Origin: Luteimonas panaciterrae
GTDB taxonomy: Bacteria; Pseudomonadota; Gammaproteobacteria; Xanthomonadales; Xanthomonadaceae
Direction of reading: 5' to 3'
Assembly: GCF_020511115.1 (NCBI RefSeq)
Contig: NZ_JAJAVH010000008.1
Span: 124,001-188,000 of the forward strand
Length of the DNA: 64,000 nt
Part shown: positions 10,371 to 19,570 of the stretch, piece by piece
Position numbering within the stretch: the stretch's first letter is position 1
Layout of the letters: every line of letters begins with the position of its first letter
Position numbers and translations under genes: made by a program
The notes under the pieces: generated by a model
The model's input: only the letters and a program-made list of their open reading frames with translations
The model's database searches: none
Told to the model about the DNA's origin: nothing

Positions 10371-11392
10371 GCCACCGCCTCGGCGGGACGAGGATCAGGG
10401 TTGGAGGTGAGTTCTTCGCCAGACGCACGCCCCGGTTCCACCTCATGCAGATACGCCTGCAGTTGCGCGGCGATGCTCAGCGCGATCGCTTGTGGCCCCT
10501 GCCCGCCCAGCTTGAGGCCAATCGGCGAACGCAGGCGTGGCGTCAACACGGCGCGATGCGATGCCGGCAGCACGCGGAACAGATCCTCTCGGCGGCGCAC
10601 CGGACCAAGCAGACCGACGAAGGGAATTGCATTCGCCGCCAACGCATCGAGCGCTTCGCGGTCGAGTTCGAAGTTGTGATGCATGACCAGCGCGGCATCG
10701 AACACCTGGTCCGCACGCACGGCATCCGCCGGCGTGGCATCGAGATGCCGATCCGCGAAGCGCGCCTGTCCGCGCCAGCGTTCGCGACGCTCGGCCAGCG
10801 TGGTCTTCCAGCCCATCTCGCGCAGCAGGGGTAACAACATCGGCGTTTCCGGGCCGGCACCGAGCACCAACACCTCGGGTGGGGCATCGATGCGCAGCGA
10901 CCACGCCGTTGTCGTCGATCCCCACGCCACCGTCGTCGTCGCGATGCGCCAATCGCGCACCGTTCCCGCTGCGATGCATGCAACGGCGCCGTCGCGATCG
11001 ATCTTCAAGTCCAGCGGCGCGCGCCCGCGCTGCCATGCGGCGAACGGCGCTTCCGCATCCGGCAGCTGCCGCAGCGGCAGCAACGCCAGACGCAACAGAC
11101 CACGGCACCCGACCGCCGAACCGGACAGCATGTCCTCGTCCTCGCGCGTGTCGATTTCCAGCCAATGCAGTTGCCCTTCCCGTGCGGGCTCGCTGGCGAT
11201 GCGCTCGATCGCCGGTTCAAGACAACCCCCGCTGAGCCAACCGACTTGCCCGTCGCTGGCGCCGAACAGCGCCATCGCGCCCGCGCGCGCGTACGTGGAG
11301 CCTTCGGTCTCCAGCACGACCACCAGCGTCGCCGCATCGCCGCGCTGCAAGGCCTGCAGCGCCGCTTCCATCACCATTCGATGTTCAGACAT
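10367..11392 (-). CDS. XdhC/CoxI-family molybdoenzyme maturation factor
   Basis: A 341-residue protein with an XdhC_CoxI domain at the N-terminus (VVVLETEGSTYARAGAMALF and GWLSGGCLEP, with the conserved GGCLE) and a C-terminal Rossmann-like domain (LVLGAGPETPMLLPLLREMGW...LTPRLRSPIGLKLGG). The family binds and sulfurates or inserts the molybdenum cofactor into hydroxylases. The ATG at 11390-11392 (MSEHRMV) is chosen; a longer frame upstream is Arg/Cys-rich and unlike the family. It is cotranscribed with the MocA-like gene and presumably matures the two Mo subunits encoded at 13015 and 16762. Confidence 0.9.
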   Translation of the reverse strand: MSEHRMVMEAALQALQRGDAATLVVVLETEGSTYARAGAMALFGASDGQVGWLSGGCLEPAIERIASEPAREGQLHWLEIDTREDEDMLSGSAVGCRGLLRLALLPLRQLPDAEAPFAAWQRGRAPLDLKIDRDGAVACIAAGTVRDWRIATTTVAWGSTTTAWSLRIDAPPEVLVLGAGPETPMLLPLLREMGWKTTLAERRERWRGQARFADRHLDATPADAVRADQVFDAALVMHHNFELDREALDALAANAIPFVGLLGPVRRREDLFRVLPASHRAVLTPRLRSPIGLKLGGQGPQAIALSIAAQLQAYLHEVEPGRASGEELTSNPDPRPAEAVA

Positions 11393-11486
11393 GAGGCTTG
11401 CGCAATTCCGACGCGGACGGGGCTGAGGCAACGATAGCGCCGGCCAGCCTCGAATGCCTATCCCCCGGTATCTCCGTCCGCAAAAC

Positions 11487-12401
11487 TCAGCGTCGCATGC
11501 GCCGGAACTGGTTCGGCGCGACGCCTTCATGCCGCTTGAACGCGGTGGTGAAGTGGCTGTGGCTGGCGAAGCCGGTGGCCATGGCGATGGCGGTGATGCT
11601 CTGTCGCGTCCCGGCGAGCAGCGCCCTGGCGTGTGCCAGTCGCCGTTGGATCACGTATTGCGCGGGCGTGGTGCCGAAGGTGCCGCGGAACGCAACCAAG
11701 AGCCGGTGCACGCTCATCCCGGCCAGCGAGGCCAGCGTTTCCAGAACGATGCGTTTCGACAGATTCGCTTCGATGTAGTCCTCCAGCCACTGCCGTGTCT
11801 GCGGAGATAATTCGGCCGAATCGCCCTGCGCCGATGCATCGGCGGCCGCGCCGCCGTACTTGTCGAGCAGATGCAGCCCGATCATCTGGCTCAGCGAGGC
11901 ACTCATCATCCTCGACAGATCATCGTCCCGGCCTACCTGTTCGGCGAGCCGCTGCGCGGCGAAGTAGAGGAATTCGTCGCGATGCATCAGCCGCGGCGGG
12001 ATGTCGTGGAAATCGCGCGCGCGCCCGGTGAGTTCCTCGAAATACTCCGGCGCGATGCGGATCTCGGCGCAACGGTAACCACCGCCGCGAGCTTGGCTCG
12101 CGTACTTGCGGCCGGCGGGAATCAGCAACACATCGCCGACCGCCGTCGGCATGCGTCGCGCTTCGTGCCCTTCGATCTCGGCCACCAGATCGTGCATCTC
12201 GCCTTCGAAATGCACGATCAGCGTGTGTTCCTCGCCGTGGATCGCCCAATCGGTCGGCGAAAGAATCTGCTCCGAAAGCAGCGACAGTTCGAGCCCAGGC
12301 CAGGCAGCGAGCGTTTCGGTGCGGGGATTGATGTCTGCGGTCTCCACGGAAACATCGTCCGGAGAATTTGCAAGCATCGTGGACATTTTGGAAGCCCTCA
12401 T
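11487..12401 (-). CDS. AraC-family transcriptional regulator
   Basis: A 304-residue regulator with a cupin-like N-terminal sensor region (about 30-130; GDVLLIPAGRKYAS) and a C-terminal AraC double helix-turn-helix at about 205-302 (LETLASLAGMSVHRLLVAFRG...ITAIAMATGFASHSHFTTAFKRHEGVAPNQFRR). It is divergent from the first Mo-hydroxylase cassette with 139 bp between the starts, and an 8-bp-arm palindrome lies in that gap. It is therefore the obvious candidate activator of the cassette, perhaps sensing the substrate. It also precedes the XdhC/MocA genes on the same strand (94 bp gap). Effector unknown. Confidence 0.92.
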   Translation of the reverse strand: MRASKMSTMLANSPDDVSVETADINPRTETLAAWPGLELSLLSEQILSPTDWAIHGEEHTLIVHFEGEMHDLVAEIEGHEARRMPTAVGDVLLIPAGRKYASQARGGGYRCAEIRIAPEYFEELTGRARDFHDIPPRLMHRDEFLYFAAQRLAEQVGRDDDLSRMMSASLSQMIGLHLLDKYGGAAADASAQGDSAELSPQTRQWLEDYIEANLSKRIVLETLASLAGMSVHRLLVAFRGTFGTTPAQYVIQRRLAHARALLAGTRQSITAIAMATGFASHSHFTTAFKRHEGVAPNQFRRMRR

Positions 12402-12442
12402 CCAAGTCCCGTGGCCATCATATCCGGCATCGGGTCACAGAC

Positions 12443-12462
12443 GGTGATGCGCAGGCATCACC
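12443..12462. promoter_or_regulatory. Palindrome in AraC / Mo-hydroxylase divergent promoter region
   Basis: ggtgatgc (12443-12450) and gcatcacc (12455-12462) form a perfect inverted repeat with a 4-bp spacer, 42 bp upstream of the AraC start and 78 bp upstream of the 2Fe-2S gene. A TTGACG hexamer at 12467-12472 could be a -35 box for the plus-strand operon, but no convincing -10 was found. It is a candidate operator only. Confidence 0.35.
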
Positions 12463-12540
12463 ATTCTTGACGAACAAAAATGCCGCAGTCGCACATCGCT
12501 GGCCGCGGCCGCCTAGCCAACCGTCCATCCGGAGAAAGCC

Positions 12541-13002
12541 ATGGCCATCACGTTGAACATCAACGGCAAGGAACACAGCGTCGACGCCCCCGAAGACAAG
12601 CCCCTGCTCTGGGTGCTGCGCGACGATCTGCATATGACCGGCACCAAGTTCGGCTGCGGCGCGGCGTTGTGCGGCGCCTGCACCGTGCTGGTTGACGGCA
12701 GCCCGCGCCGCGCCTGCGTGATGCCGGCCTCCGCCGCCGCCGGCAAGCAGATCACCACTGTTGAAGGCATCGGCGCCACGCCGGTCGGCAAGAAGGTGCA
12801 GGACACCTGGGTGGCATTGAACGTGCCGCAATGCGGCTACTGCCAGTCCGGCCAGGTGGTGGCGGCCACGGCGCTACTCACCCTCAACCCCAAGCCGAAC
12901 GATCGCGACATCGACGAGGCGATGTCGGGAAACATCTGCCGCTGCGGCATGTATCCACGCATCCGCCGTGCGATCCATGAGATCGCCGACAACGCAGCCT
13001 GA
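12541..13002 (+). CDS. [2Fe-2S] subunit of Mo hydroxylase (isoquinoline 1-oxidoreductase alpha-like), copy 1
   Basis: A 153-residue small subunit of the xanthine-oxidase/isoquinoline 1-oxidoreductase family. The plant-ferredoxin-type cluster is bound by Cys39, Cys44, Cys47 and Cys59 and the second, helical cluster by Cys98, Cys101, Cys133 and Cys135 (CGYCQSGQ...CRCG). The subunit passes electrons from the Mo site to an outside acceptor. It lacks a signal peptide and would travel with its twin-arginine partner. Shine-Dalgarno GGAGAAAG lies just upstream. It opens a three-gene operon (12 bp to the Mo subunit, then a cytochrome) and has a close paralogue at 16131. Confidence 0.95.
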   Translation: MAITLNINGKEHSVDAPEDKPLLWVLRDDLHMTGTKFGCGAALCGACTVLVDGSPRRACVMPASAAAGKQITTVEGIGATPVGKKVQDTWVALNVPQCGYCQSGQVVAATALLTLNPKPNDRDIDEAMSGNICRCGMYPRIRRAIHEIADNAA

Positions 13003-13014
13003 GGAGGTAGCGCC

Positions 13015-15228
13015 ATGAAAGACGATACCAAGACACCTCTCGACGCACCCGGCACCTCGCGCCGCCGCTTCCTCAAGGCGACCGCCGTGGCCGGTGGTGG
13101 CCTGCTGATCGGCTTCCACCTCGTGCCGAGCGGACGCGCAGCGATGGCGGCGGAAACTGCCGGCGGAAAACCACTGCAACCGAACGCCTTCGTGCGCATC
13201 ACTCCCGACGATCAGGTTACCGTCATCGTCGGCCATTCCGAACTCGGCCAGGGCACGTTGACGGCGATCTCGATGATGGTGGCCGAGGAACTCGACGCCG
13301 ACTGGTCGCGCGTGCGCTACGAGCAGGCGCCGGCCGATCCGGCCTACAACCAGCCGGTGTTCCACACCCAGATCACCGGCGGCAGCATGTCGACCGGTTC
13401 GGAATACATGCAGCAGCGTCAGGCCGGCGCCGCCGCGCGTGCGTTGCTGGTCGCCGCCGCCGCCAAGCGCTGGGGCGTGGATGCCGCGAGTCTGCGTACC
13501 GAAGCCGGCAAGGTCCATGACGATGCCGGCAAGCGCAGCGCGCGCTACGGCGAACTGGTCGACGAAGCAGCGGCGCTGCCCGCGCCCGCGCTCGACACAC
13601 TCAAGCTCAAGGACCGCAAGGATTTCAAGATCATCGGCAAGCCGCGGCAGCGGATGGATGCGGCGATCAAGGTCGACGGCAGCGCCCAGTTCGGCCTCGA
13701 CGTCTATCTGCCGGGCATGTTGACCGCGATGCGCGTGCGGCCGCCGGTATTTGGCGGCAAGCTGCGAAGCTTCGACGCCAAGCAGGCGAAAGCGGTGCCC
13801 GGTGTGGTCGATGTGCTGCAGATTCCCACCGGCATCGCCATCATCGCCAAGGATTACTGGTCGGCCAAGAAAGGACGCGACGCTCTCGTCGTCGATTGGG
13901 ACCCGACCGCCGGCGAGCGCCGCTCCACCGCGCAGATGCGCGCCGACTACGCCAAGCTGATGGATGCGCCGGGCGCGCTGGTGGCGCGCAACGATGGCGA
14001 CATCGCCGCCGCGCAAAAGAACGCCAAGCAGACCCTGACGGCCGAATTCCCGTTCCCGTTCCTCGCGCACGTGCCGATGGAGCCGTACAACGCCGTGGTC
14101 GACCTGAAGGATGACGGCTGCGAGGTCTGGATCGGCACGCAGTGGCAGAGCGGCGACCAGTTGGCCATCGCGCAGGTGCTCGGGCTGAAGCCGGAGCAGG
14201 TGAAGCTCCACACCATGCTGGTCGGCGGCGGCTTCGGCCGGCGCACCAATCCGCCGATCGCGGCGGAAGCGGCGGAAGTGGCCAAGGCCGCGCGCGCGGC
14301 CGGCATCCAAGCCCCGGTCAAACTGATGTGGACGCGCGAGGACGACGTTCACGGCGGCTTCTATCGCCCGTTCGTGCATGCCCGCCTCAGCGCGACGCTG
14401 GACGAACACGGCCGGTTGTCGTCGTGGAGCGACCGTCACGCCGCGCAGGCGTTCCTGCCGGGCACGCCGTTCGAGGCGGCGATGAAGAACGGCATCGATC
14501 CGTCGAACAGCGAAGGCGCGGAGGACATGCCCTACGCCGTGCCGAACATGCACTTCAGCATCCACCAGCCCAAGTCCGACATTCCGCAGTGGTGGTGGCG
14601 TTCGGTCGGCCACTCCTTCAACGGCTTCATCGTCGAAACCTTCATCGACGAGCTGGCGCACGCCGCCGGCAAGGATCCTTATCAGTTTCGACGCGACCAT
14701 CTCAAGGACGACCCGAAAAACACGCGCCTGCTCGGCGTGCTCGACGTCGTCACCAGCGCCGCGGGCTGGGACAAACCCTTGCCCAAGGGCGTGCATCGCG
14801 GTATCGCCGCGCATGCTTCCTACGGTTCCTTCGCCGGCCAGGTCATCGAGGTGAGCGTCGATGCCGACAAGCGGCTCACCGTGCACCGGGTGGTGGCTGT
14901 GATCGATTGCGGCGTGGTGATCAATCCCGATCTGGTCAGGGCGCAGGTGGAATCGGCCGTGATCTTCGGCCTGTCTGGCGCGCTGTTCCAGGAAATCACG
15001 CTGAAGGACGGTGTCGTCGAGCAGAACAACTACGACGATTACCCGGTGCTGCGCATGTACCAGACGCCGAGGATCGATGTGCATCTGGTCAACAGCGACG
15101 CGCCGCCCTCCGGTTGCGGGGAACCCGGCACCGAATGTGTCGCGCCGGCGCTCGCCAACGCGATCTTCGCTGCCACTGGCCAGCGCCTGCGCACCCTGCC
15201 GCTCAAACACCACCTGCAGATCGCCTGA
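13015..15228 (+). CDS. Mo-cofactor-binding subunit (isoquinoline 1-oxidoreductase beta-like), copy 1
   Basis: A 737-residue large subunit of the IorB type. A twin-arginine leader (SRRRFLKATAVAGGGLLIGF, residues about 15-34) suggests export in folded form to the periplasm. Cofactor motifs include VGGGFGRRTNPP (around residue 400) and the catalytic-glutamate loop CGEPGTECVAPALANAI near the C-terminus. The family hydroxylates N-heterocycles or oxidises aldehydes using MCD. No FAD subunit is encoded, consistent with cytochrome-linked members, and a di-haem cytochrome gene follows after 10 bp. Start ATG has GAGGAGG upstream. Substrate not deducible; about half-identical by eye to the second copy at 16762. 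Confidence 0.94.
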   Translation: MKDDTKTPLDAPGTSRRRFLKATAVAGGGLLIGFHLVPSGRAAMAAETAGGKPLQPNAFVRITPDDQVTVIVGHSELGQGTLTAISMMVAEELDADWSRVRYEQAPADPAYNQPVFHTQITGGSMSTGSEYMQQRQAGAAARALLVAAAAKRWGVDAASLRTEAGKVHDDAGKRSARYGELVDEAAALPAPALDTLKLKDRKDFKIIGKPRQRMDAAIKVDGSAQFGLDVYLPGMLTAMRVRPPVFGGKLRSFDAKQAKAVPGVVDVLQIPTGIAIIAKDYWSAKKGRDALVVDWDPTAGERRSTAQMRADYAKLMDAPGALVARNDGDIAAAQKNAKQTLTAEFPFPFLAHVPMEPYNAVVDLKDDGCEVWIGTQWQSGDQLAIAQVLGLKPEQVKLHTMLVGGGFGRRTNPPIAAEAAEVAKAARAAGIQAPVKLMWTREDDVHGGFYRPFVHARLSATLDEHGRLSSWSDRHAAQAFLPGTPFEAAMKNGIDPSNSEGAEDMPYAVPNMHFSIHQPKSDIPQWWWRSVGHSFNGFIVETFIDELAHAAGKDPYQFRRDHLKDDPKNTRLLGVLDVVTSAAGWDKPLPKGVHRGIAAHASYGSFAGQVIEVSVDADKRLTVHRVVAVIDCGVVINPDLVRAQVESAVIFGLSGALFQEITLKDGVVEQNNYDDYPVLRMYQTPRIDVHLVNSDAPPSGCGEPGTECVAPALANAIFAATGQRLRTLPLKHHLQIA

Positions 15229-15238
15229 GGAGGACGCC

Positions 15239-15886
15239 ATGAACGTACGCAATCGCCCGCTGCGCATCGTCGCCCTGCTCGGGATCGTCTCCGCCGTCGC
15301 CGCTGCAATGGCCATCGCTGCGGAAAACGCCCCCAAGCCTGCCAAGTCCGTCAGCGATCCTGCGCTGTTCGATCCGATCGCCAGCGTGGTCATGCATCCG
15401 CGCTGCATGAACTGCCATCAGGTCGACTTCCCGCGCCAGACCGACGCCGGCATCCGCCATACCCAACTGGTGGTGCGCGGCACCGGCGGCACCAGCGCGC
15501 ACGATGGTGGCCACGGCGCGCCGACCCTGCAATGCCAGACCTGCCACCAGGCCAGCAACACCGCCGACGGTCGCGTGCCCGGCACGCCGAACTGGCAGCT
15601 GGCGCCGGCATCGATGAAATGGGAAGGGCTGTCGAAGGCGCAGATCTGCGAACAGCTCAAGGATCCCGAGCGCAACGGCCATCGCACCACCGCCAAGTCC
15701 GTGGTCGAGCACATGGGCGCCTACGGCAGCCACACCGATCCGCTGGTATTGTGGGCGTGGAATCCCGGCGCCCATCGCAGCACCCCACCGATCAGCCACG
15801 CCGAGTTCGTCAAGGCGCTGGAAGCCTGGGCCGAAGCCGGCATGCCCTGCCCGTCAACGACCGACGCGCGCACCGCGGCGCGTTGA
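15239..15886 (+). CDS. Di-haem c-type cytochrome-like protein, copy 1
   Basis: A 215-residue exported protein with an N-terminal signal (residues 1-28, cleaved near AIAAEN) and two haem c motifs, CMNCH at 56-60 and CQTCH at 99-103. The rest is mostly Trp/His/Pro-rich without other known domains (NWQLAPASMKWEGLSKAQIC). In IorAB-type systems a c-type cytochrome takes the electrons from the 2Fe-2S subunit; the operon position (10 bp after the Mo subunit) supports that job in the periplasm. The ATG at 15239 follows a GAGGAGG site; the longer open frame upstream overlaps the Mo subunit and is not coding. Confidence 0.88.
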   Translation: MNVRNRPLRIVALLGIVSAVAAAMAIAAENAPKPAKSVSDPALFDPIASVVMHPRCMNCHQVDFPRQTDAGIRHTQLVVRGTGGTSAHDGGHGAPTLQCQTCHQASNTADGRVPGTPNWQLAPASMKWEGLSKAQICEQLKDPERNGHRTTAKSVVEHMGAYGSHTDPLVLWAWNPGAHRSTPPISHAEFVKALEAWAEAGMPCPSTTDARTAAR

Positions 15887-15895
15887 TGCGCTGCG

Positions 15896-15933
15896 GCATC
15901 GCGGCCGACCGCATGACCGGCCGCGATGCTTTG
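15896..15933 (+). terminator. Candidate terminator after first Mo-hydroxylase cassette
   Basis: gcatcgcggccg (15896-15907) pairs perfectly with 15918-15929, giving a 12-bp GC-rich stem with a 10-nt loop followed by TTTG, only 9 bp after the cytochrome stop. The T-tract is short. It would separate the two cassettes into different transcription units. Confidence 0.55.
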
Positions 15934-15961
15934 CAGGATCGTGCCGGATTCTTGCAGGATC
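15931..15961. repeat. Direct repeat ttgcaggatc, 21-bp period
   Basis: The 10-mer ttgcaggatc occurs at 15931-15940 and 15952-15961, exactly 21 bp (two helical turns) apart, in the 244-bp gap before the second cassette. This spacing is typical of tandem binding sites for AraC-like activators. No matching copy was noticed upstream of the first cassette. Confidence 0.4.
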
Positions 15962-16130
15962 AGGCTATCCCGGCGTGAGCGCGCGATAGTGTCGCATGGC
16001 AATCTCCTTACATTCGGCGGCGGTGTCCCGCCCCCATTCGCGCACATTCCCTGGTGATCCCCCGATCACACCAGTCGGATGCCAGCGGGGGTAACATCCC
16101 GTCACCCCAGCCGTCGCCAGGGAGACGACC

Positions 16131-16583
16131 ATGAAACTGCACGTCAACGGGACCGAGCGCGAAGTCGACGCGCCGGCCGACATGCCGCTGCTTTGGGTGC
16201 TGCGCGATCTGCTCGGCATGACCGGCACCAAGTTCGGTTGCGGCATCGCGCAATGCGGCGCCTGCACCGTCCACATCGACGGCGCGCCGCTGCGTGCCTG
16301 CGTCACGCCGGTCTCGGCCGTGGAAGGCAAGAAGATCACCACCATCGAAGGATTGTCGGCGGACGGCACCCATCCGGTGCAGAAGGCCTGGGCCGAACTC
16401 GACGTGGTGCAGTGCGGTTACTGCCAGTCCGGCCAGATCATGTCGGCCGCCGCGCTGTTGGCACAGGTGCCCAAGCCGACCGATGCCGACATCGACCAGG
16501 CACTGTCCGGCAACCTCTGCCGCTGCGGCACCTACCAGCGCATCCGCGCCGCGGTGCATCGCGCGGCCGAACTGAACACCTGA
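16131..16583 (+). CDS. [2Fe-2S] subunit of Mo hydroxylase, copy 2
   Basis: A 150-residue paralogue of the protein at 12541, with the same two cluster motifs ([15 protein letters not shown] plus later Cys for cluster one, CGYCQSGQ and CRCGTYQR for cluster two) and the same FGCG spacing. It begins a second cassette of identical gene order. Shine-Dalgarno GGAGACG stands before the ATG. The Mo-subunit gene follows after 178 bp, unlike the 12 bp in copy 1, and that gap holds a repeat element, which suggests an insertion within the operon. Confidence 0.95.
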   Translation: MKLHVNGTEREVDAPADMPLLWVLRDLLGMTGTKFGCGIAQCGACTVHIDGAPLRACVTPVSAVEGKKITTIEGLSADGTHPVQKAWAELDVVQCGYCQSGQIMSAAALLAQVPKPTDADIDQALSGNLCRCGTYQRIRAAVHRAAELNT

Positions 16584-16595
16584 TTCCATCCAAAG

Positions 16596-16621
16596 CCTTT
16601 TCCCTGCACGCAGGAGAAAGG
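16596..16621. repeat. CCCTCTCCCGC-type palindrome inside second cassette
   Basis: ccttttccctgc (16596-16607) and gcaggagaaagg (16610-16621) form an imperfect 12-bp stem. A further half-element (caagcgggagaaggga) lies at about 16732-16747, so the 178-bp gap between the 2Fe-2S and Mo genes is largely repeat-derived. Related hairpins are at 47879 and 63641. Confidence 0.5.
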
Positions 16622-16761
16622 TTGGAGTGAGGGGCGCGGCCCGACATCCTCGAACACCGCACACCCTGACTCCGTCTCCCTCATCCGGCCTACGGGCCAC
16701 CCCTCAACCGCTTGTGGCGACTTCGATCCGGCAAGCGGGAGAAGGGAATCTGGAGGTTCTC

Positions 16762-18945
16762 ATGAACGCAGTCCTCGATCCGGCCCGTCGCAACTTCCTC
16801 AAGACCAGCGCGCTTGTCGGCGGCGGCCTGGTGATCGGCTTCGTGGTCCCCGGCGCGAAGCGCTTCGCCCTGGCGCAGGAACCGGCCGCGGCCGCAACCG
16901 CCTTCGCGCCCAACGCCTTCCTGCGCATCGGCACCGACGACAGCGTGACCGTGCTGCTGGCCCACTCGGAAATGGGCCAGGGCATCTGGACCACGCTGCC
17001 GATGCTGATCGCCGAGGAGCTCGACGCAGACTGGTCGAAGATCAAGGTCGAGCACGCGCCCGCTGGCGATCCCTACAAGAGCACGTTGTTCGGCATCCAG
17101 ATGACTGGCGGTTCCTCCACGACCTACAGCGAATTCGACCGCTACCGCCAGGCCGGCGCCACCGCACGCGCCCTGCTCGTGCAGGCCGCCGCCGCGCGCC
17201 TGAAAGTACCGGCCGACCAGATCCGCACCGAGAACGGCCACGTCATCGCCGGCGATCAACGCCTGCGCTACGGCGAACTCACCGACGAAGCGTCAAAGCT
17301 AACGGCACCCGATCCGAAATCGCTGAAGCTCAAGGAACCGAAGGACTGGAAGATCATCGGCAAGCCGACCAACCGCCTCGACACGCCGGAAAAGATCACC
17401 GGCCGTGCCCAGTTCGGCATGGACGTGCAGTTCGAAGGCCTGCGCACCGCCGTGGTGGCGCGCTCGCCGGTGTTCGGCGGCAAGGTGAAGTCCTTCGATG
17501 CCACCGCGGCGAAAGCGGTGCCTGGCGTGCGCGACGTGGTGCAGGTGCCGAGCGGCGTGGCCGTGATCGCCGATCACTACTGGGCCGCCAAGCTCGGCCG
17601 CGATGCGCTGAAGGTCGAATGGGACCTCGGCCCGCACGCGACGCTCGACACCGCCGCCCTGCGCGATCAGTTCACCAAGCTGGCGACCACACTCGGCGCG
17701 GTCGCCGCGCAGGCGGGCGATGCCGTCGCCGCAATGGCGAACGCGAAGAAAACCGTGGAAGTCGAATATGCGGTGCCCTATCTCGCGCATGCGCCGATGG
17801 AGCCGCTCAACTGCACGGTGAAGATCGACAGCGACAAGTGCGAAATCTGGACCGGTACCCAATTCCAGACCATCGATCAGCAAGTCGGCGCCAGGATCAC
17901 CGGTTTGAAGCCGGAACAGGTCTTCGTCCATACCGCCTTCCTCGGCGGTGGCTTCGGCCGTCGCGCCACGCCGGCCTCCGATTTCGTCACCGAAGCGGTC
18001 GAAGTGGCGAAAGCCGCGAAGGCGCCGGTGAAGACGGTCTGGTCGCGCGAGGACGACATCCGCGGCGGCTACTACCGCCCCGCCTACGTGCAGCATGCCA
18101 AGGTCGGCCTCGACGCCGACGGCAAGCCGATCGCATGGCTGCAGACCCTGGTCGGGCAGTCGATCATCGCCGGCACGCCGTTCGCGTCGGCGATGATCAA
18201 GAACGGCGTCGATGCCACTTCCGTGGAAGGTGTCGCCGATTCGCCATACCTGGCGGGCACGCCGGCGCATCGCGTCGACCTGCACTCGCCGGACACCGGC
18301 ATCCCGGTGCTGTGGTGGCGTTCGGTCGGCCACAGCTACAACGGCTTCGTGATGGAGAGCCTGGTCGACGAACTCGCGCACGCCGCCGGCAAGGACCCGC
18401 TCGAATACCGCCGCACGCTGCTCAAGGACCATCCACGCCATCTCGCCGCGCTGAACCTCGCCGCCGAGAAATTCGGCTGGGACAAGCCGCTGGCGAAAGG
18501 CCGCGGCAAGGGCATCGCCGTGCACGAATCCTTCGGCAGCTACGTCGCGCAGGCGGCGGAAGTCTCGGTGGAAGACGGCACAATCAAGGTACATCGCGTG
18601 GTCTGCGCGATCGACTGCGGCCTCGCCGTGAACCCCAGTGCCGTGGAAGCGCAGATGCAATCCGGCATCGCCTTCGGCCTCGGTGCCGCCCTGCACTCCA
18701 AGCTCACCTTCAAGGAAGGTCGCGTGCAGGAATCCAACTACCACGACTACACCGTCCTGCGCATGCACGAGATGCCGGTGGTGGAAGTCCACATCGTGCC
18801 GAGCACGGAAAAAATGGGGGGCGTCGGCGAACCCGGCACGCCGCCGATCGCACCGGCGGTGGCGAACGCGGTGTTCGCGCTCACCGGACAGCGACTGCGC
18901 GAACTGCCATTGCAGCTTGCAGCCACGCCCGCGACGAAAGCTTGA
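16762..18945 (+). CDS. Mo-cofactor-binding subunit (isoquinoline 1-oxidoreductase beta-like), copy 2
   Basis: A 727-residue paralogue of the subunit at 13015, with a twin-arginine leader ([20 protein letters not shown], residues 8-27), the cofactor loop [12 protein letters not shown] and the catalytic-glutamate loop [17 protein letters not shown]. The start is set by the GGAGG at 16752-16756 before ATG 16762; an upstream open frame is not coding. Compared with copy 1 the glutamate loop lacks the Cys (CGEPGTEC versus VGEPGTPP), so the two enzymes may differ in substrate. It is followed after 14 bp by its own cytochrome gene. Confidence 0.94.
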   Translation: MNAVLDPARRNFLKTSALVGGGLVIGFVVPGAKRFALAQEPAAAATAFAPNAFLRIGTDDSVTVLLAHSEMGQGIWTTLPMLIAEELDADWSKIKVEHAPAGDPYKSTLFGIQMTGGSSTTYSEFDRYRQAGATARALLVQAAAARLKVPADQIRTENGHVIAGDQRLRYGELTDEASKLTAPDPKSLKLKEPKDWKIIGKPTNRLDTPEKITGRAQFGMDVQFEGLRTAVVARSPVFGGKVKSFDATAAKAVPGVRDVVQVPSGVAVIADHYWAAKLGRDALKVEWDLGPHATLDTAALRDQFTKLATTLGAVAAQAGDAVAAMANAKKTVEVEYAVPYLAHAPMEPLNCTVKIDSDKCEIWTGTQFQTIDQQVGARITGLKPEQVFVHTAFLGGGFGRRATPASDFVTEAVEVAKAAKAPVKTVWSREDDIRGGYYRPAYVQHAKVGLDADGKPIAWLQTLVGQSIIAGTPFASAMIKNGVDATSVEGVADSPYLAGTPAHRVDLHSPDTGIPVLWWRSVGHSYNGFVMESLVDELAHAAGKDPLEYRRTLLKDHPRHLAALNLAAEKFGWDKPLAKGRGKGIAVHESFGSYVAQAAEVSVEDGTIKVHRVVCAIDCGLAVNPSAVEAQMQSGIAFGLGAALHSKLTFKEGRVQESNYHDYTVLRMHEMPVVEVHIVPSTEKMGGVGEPGTPPIAPAVANAVFALTGQRLRELPLQLAATPATKA

Positions 18946-18959
18946 AGAGGAGAACGACG

Positions 18960-19532
18960 ATGAAGCGTTCCGCCCTACTGTGTCTCGCCGTGCTCGCCCT
19001 CGCCGCCTGCGGCCAACGCGTCAGCCCGGAACAGAAGGCCAAGGCGATCGAAGCCTTCGCCACCGTCGAGAAAGTGTTCCAGCATCCGCGCTGCAGCAAC
19101 TGCCACATCCCCGGTGACCAGCCGCTGCAGTTCGATGCCCAGACCCCGCACGCCATGAGCGTCGTCCGCGGCCCCGAAGGCAAGGGCGCGCCCGGCCTGC
19201 CTTGCAGCACCTGCCACGGCGTGCAGAACTCCCCCGCCAGCTACGGCCCGCATGCCCCGCCCGGCGCACCGAACTGGCACCTGCCCCCGCCCGATCACAA
19301 GATGGCCTGGATCGGACTGCCGGCGAAGGAACTGTGCGAGATGATCCAGGACAAGTCGAAGAACGGCGACCGCGACTTCGCCGCGCTGCTCAAGCATGTC
19401 AGCGAGGACAAGCTGGTGTTGTGGGGGTGGCAGCCGGGTGGCGAACGCAAGCCGGTGTCGGTGCCGCATGATCAGTTTGTGGCGGCGTTCAAGACTTGGG
19501 CTGATGCTGGTGGGCCTTGTCCGGAAGGTTGA
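18960..19532 (+). CDS. Di-haem c-type cytochrome-like lipoprotein, copy 2
   Basis: A 190-residue protein with a lipoprotein signal (lipobox LAAC, Cys17) and two haem c motifs, CSNCH at 45-49 and CSTCH at 82-86. It is a clear relative of the protein at 15239 (shared [54 protein letters not shown]) but is anchored by lipid rather than secreted. It probably accepts electrons from the second Mo hydroxylase. ATG 18960 follows a GAGGAG site. The longer frame upstream lies inside the Mo-subunit gene and is a shadow. Confidence 0.87.
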   Translation: MKRSALLCLAVLALAACGQRVSPEQKAKAIEAFATVEKVFQHPRCSNCHIPGDQPLQFDAQTPHAMSVVRGPEGKGAPGLPCSTCHGVQNSPASYGPHAPPGAPNWHLPPPDHKMAWIGLPAKELCEMIQDKSKNGDRDFAALLKHVSEDKLVLWGWQPGGERKPVSVPHDQFVAAFKTWADAGGPCPEG

Positions 19533-19570
19533 GCTTTCGGTTCTTCGCTGCTTGCCATTGGTAGGAGCAA

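Noticed and set aside
12874-15408. 844-codon minus-strand ORF over the first Mo subunit
   Set aside because: Antisense shadow of a well-conserved molybdoenzyme; no family resemblance.
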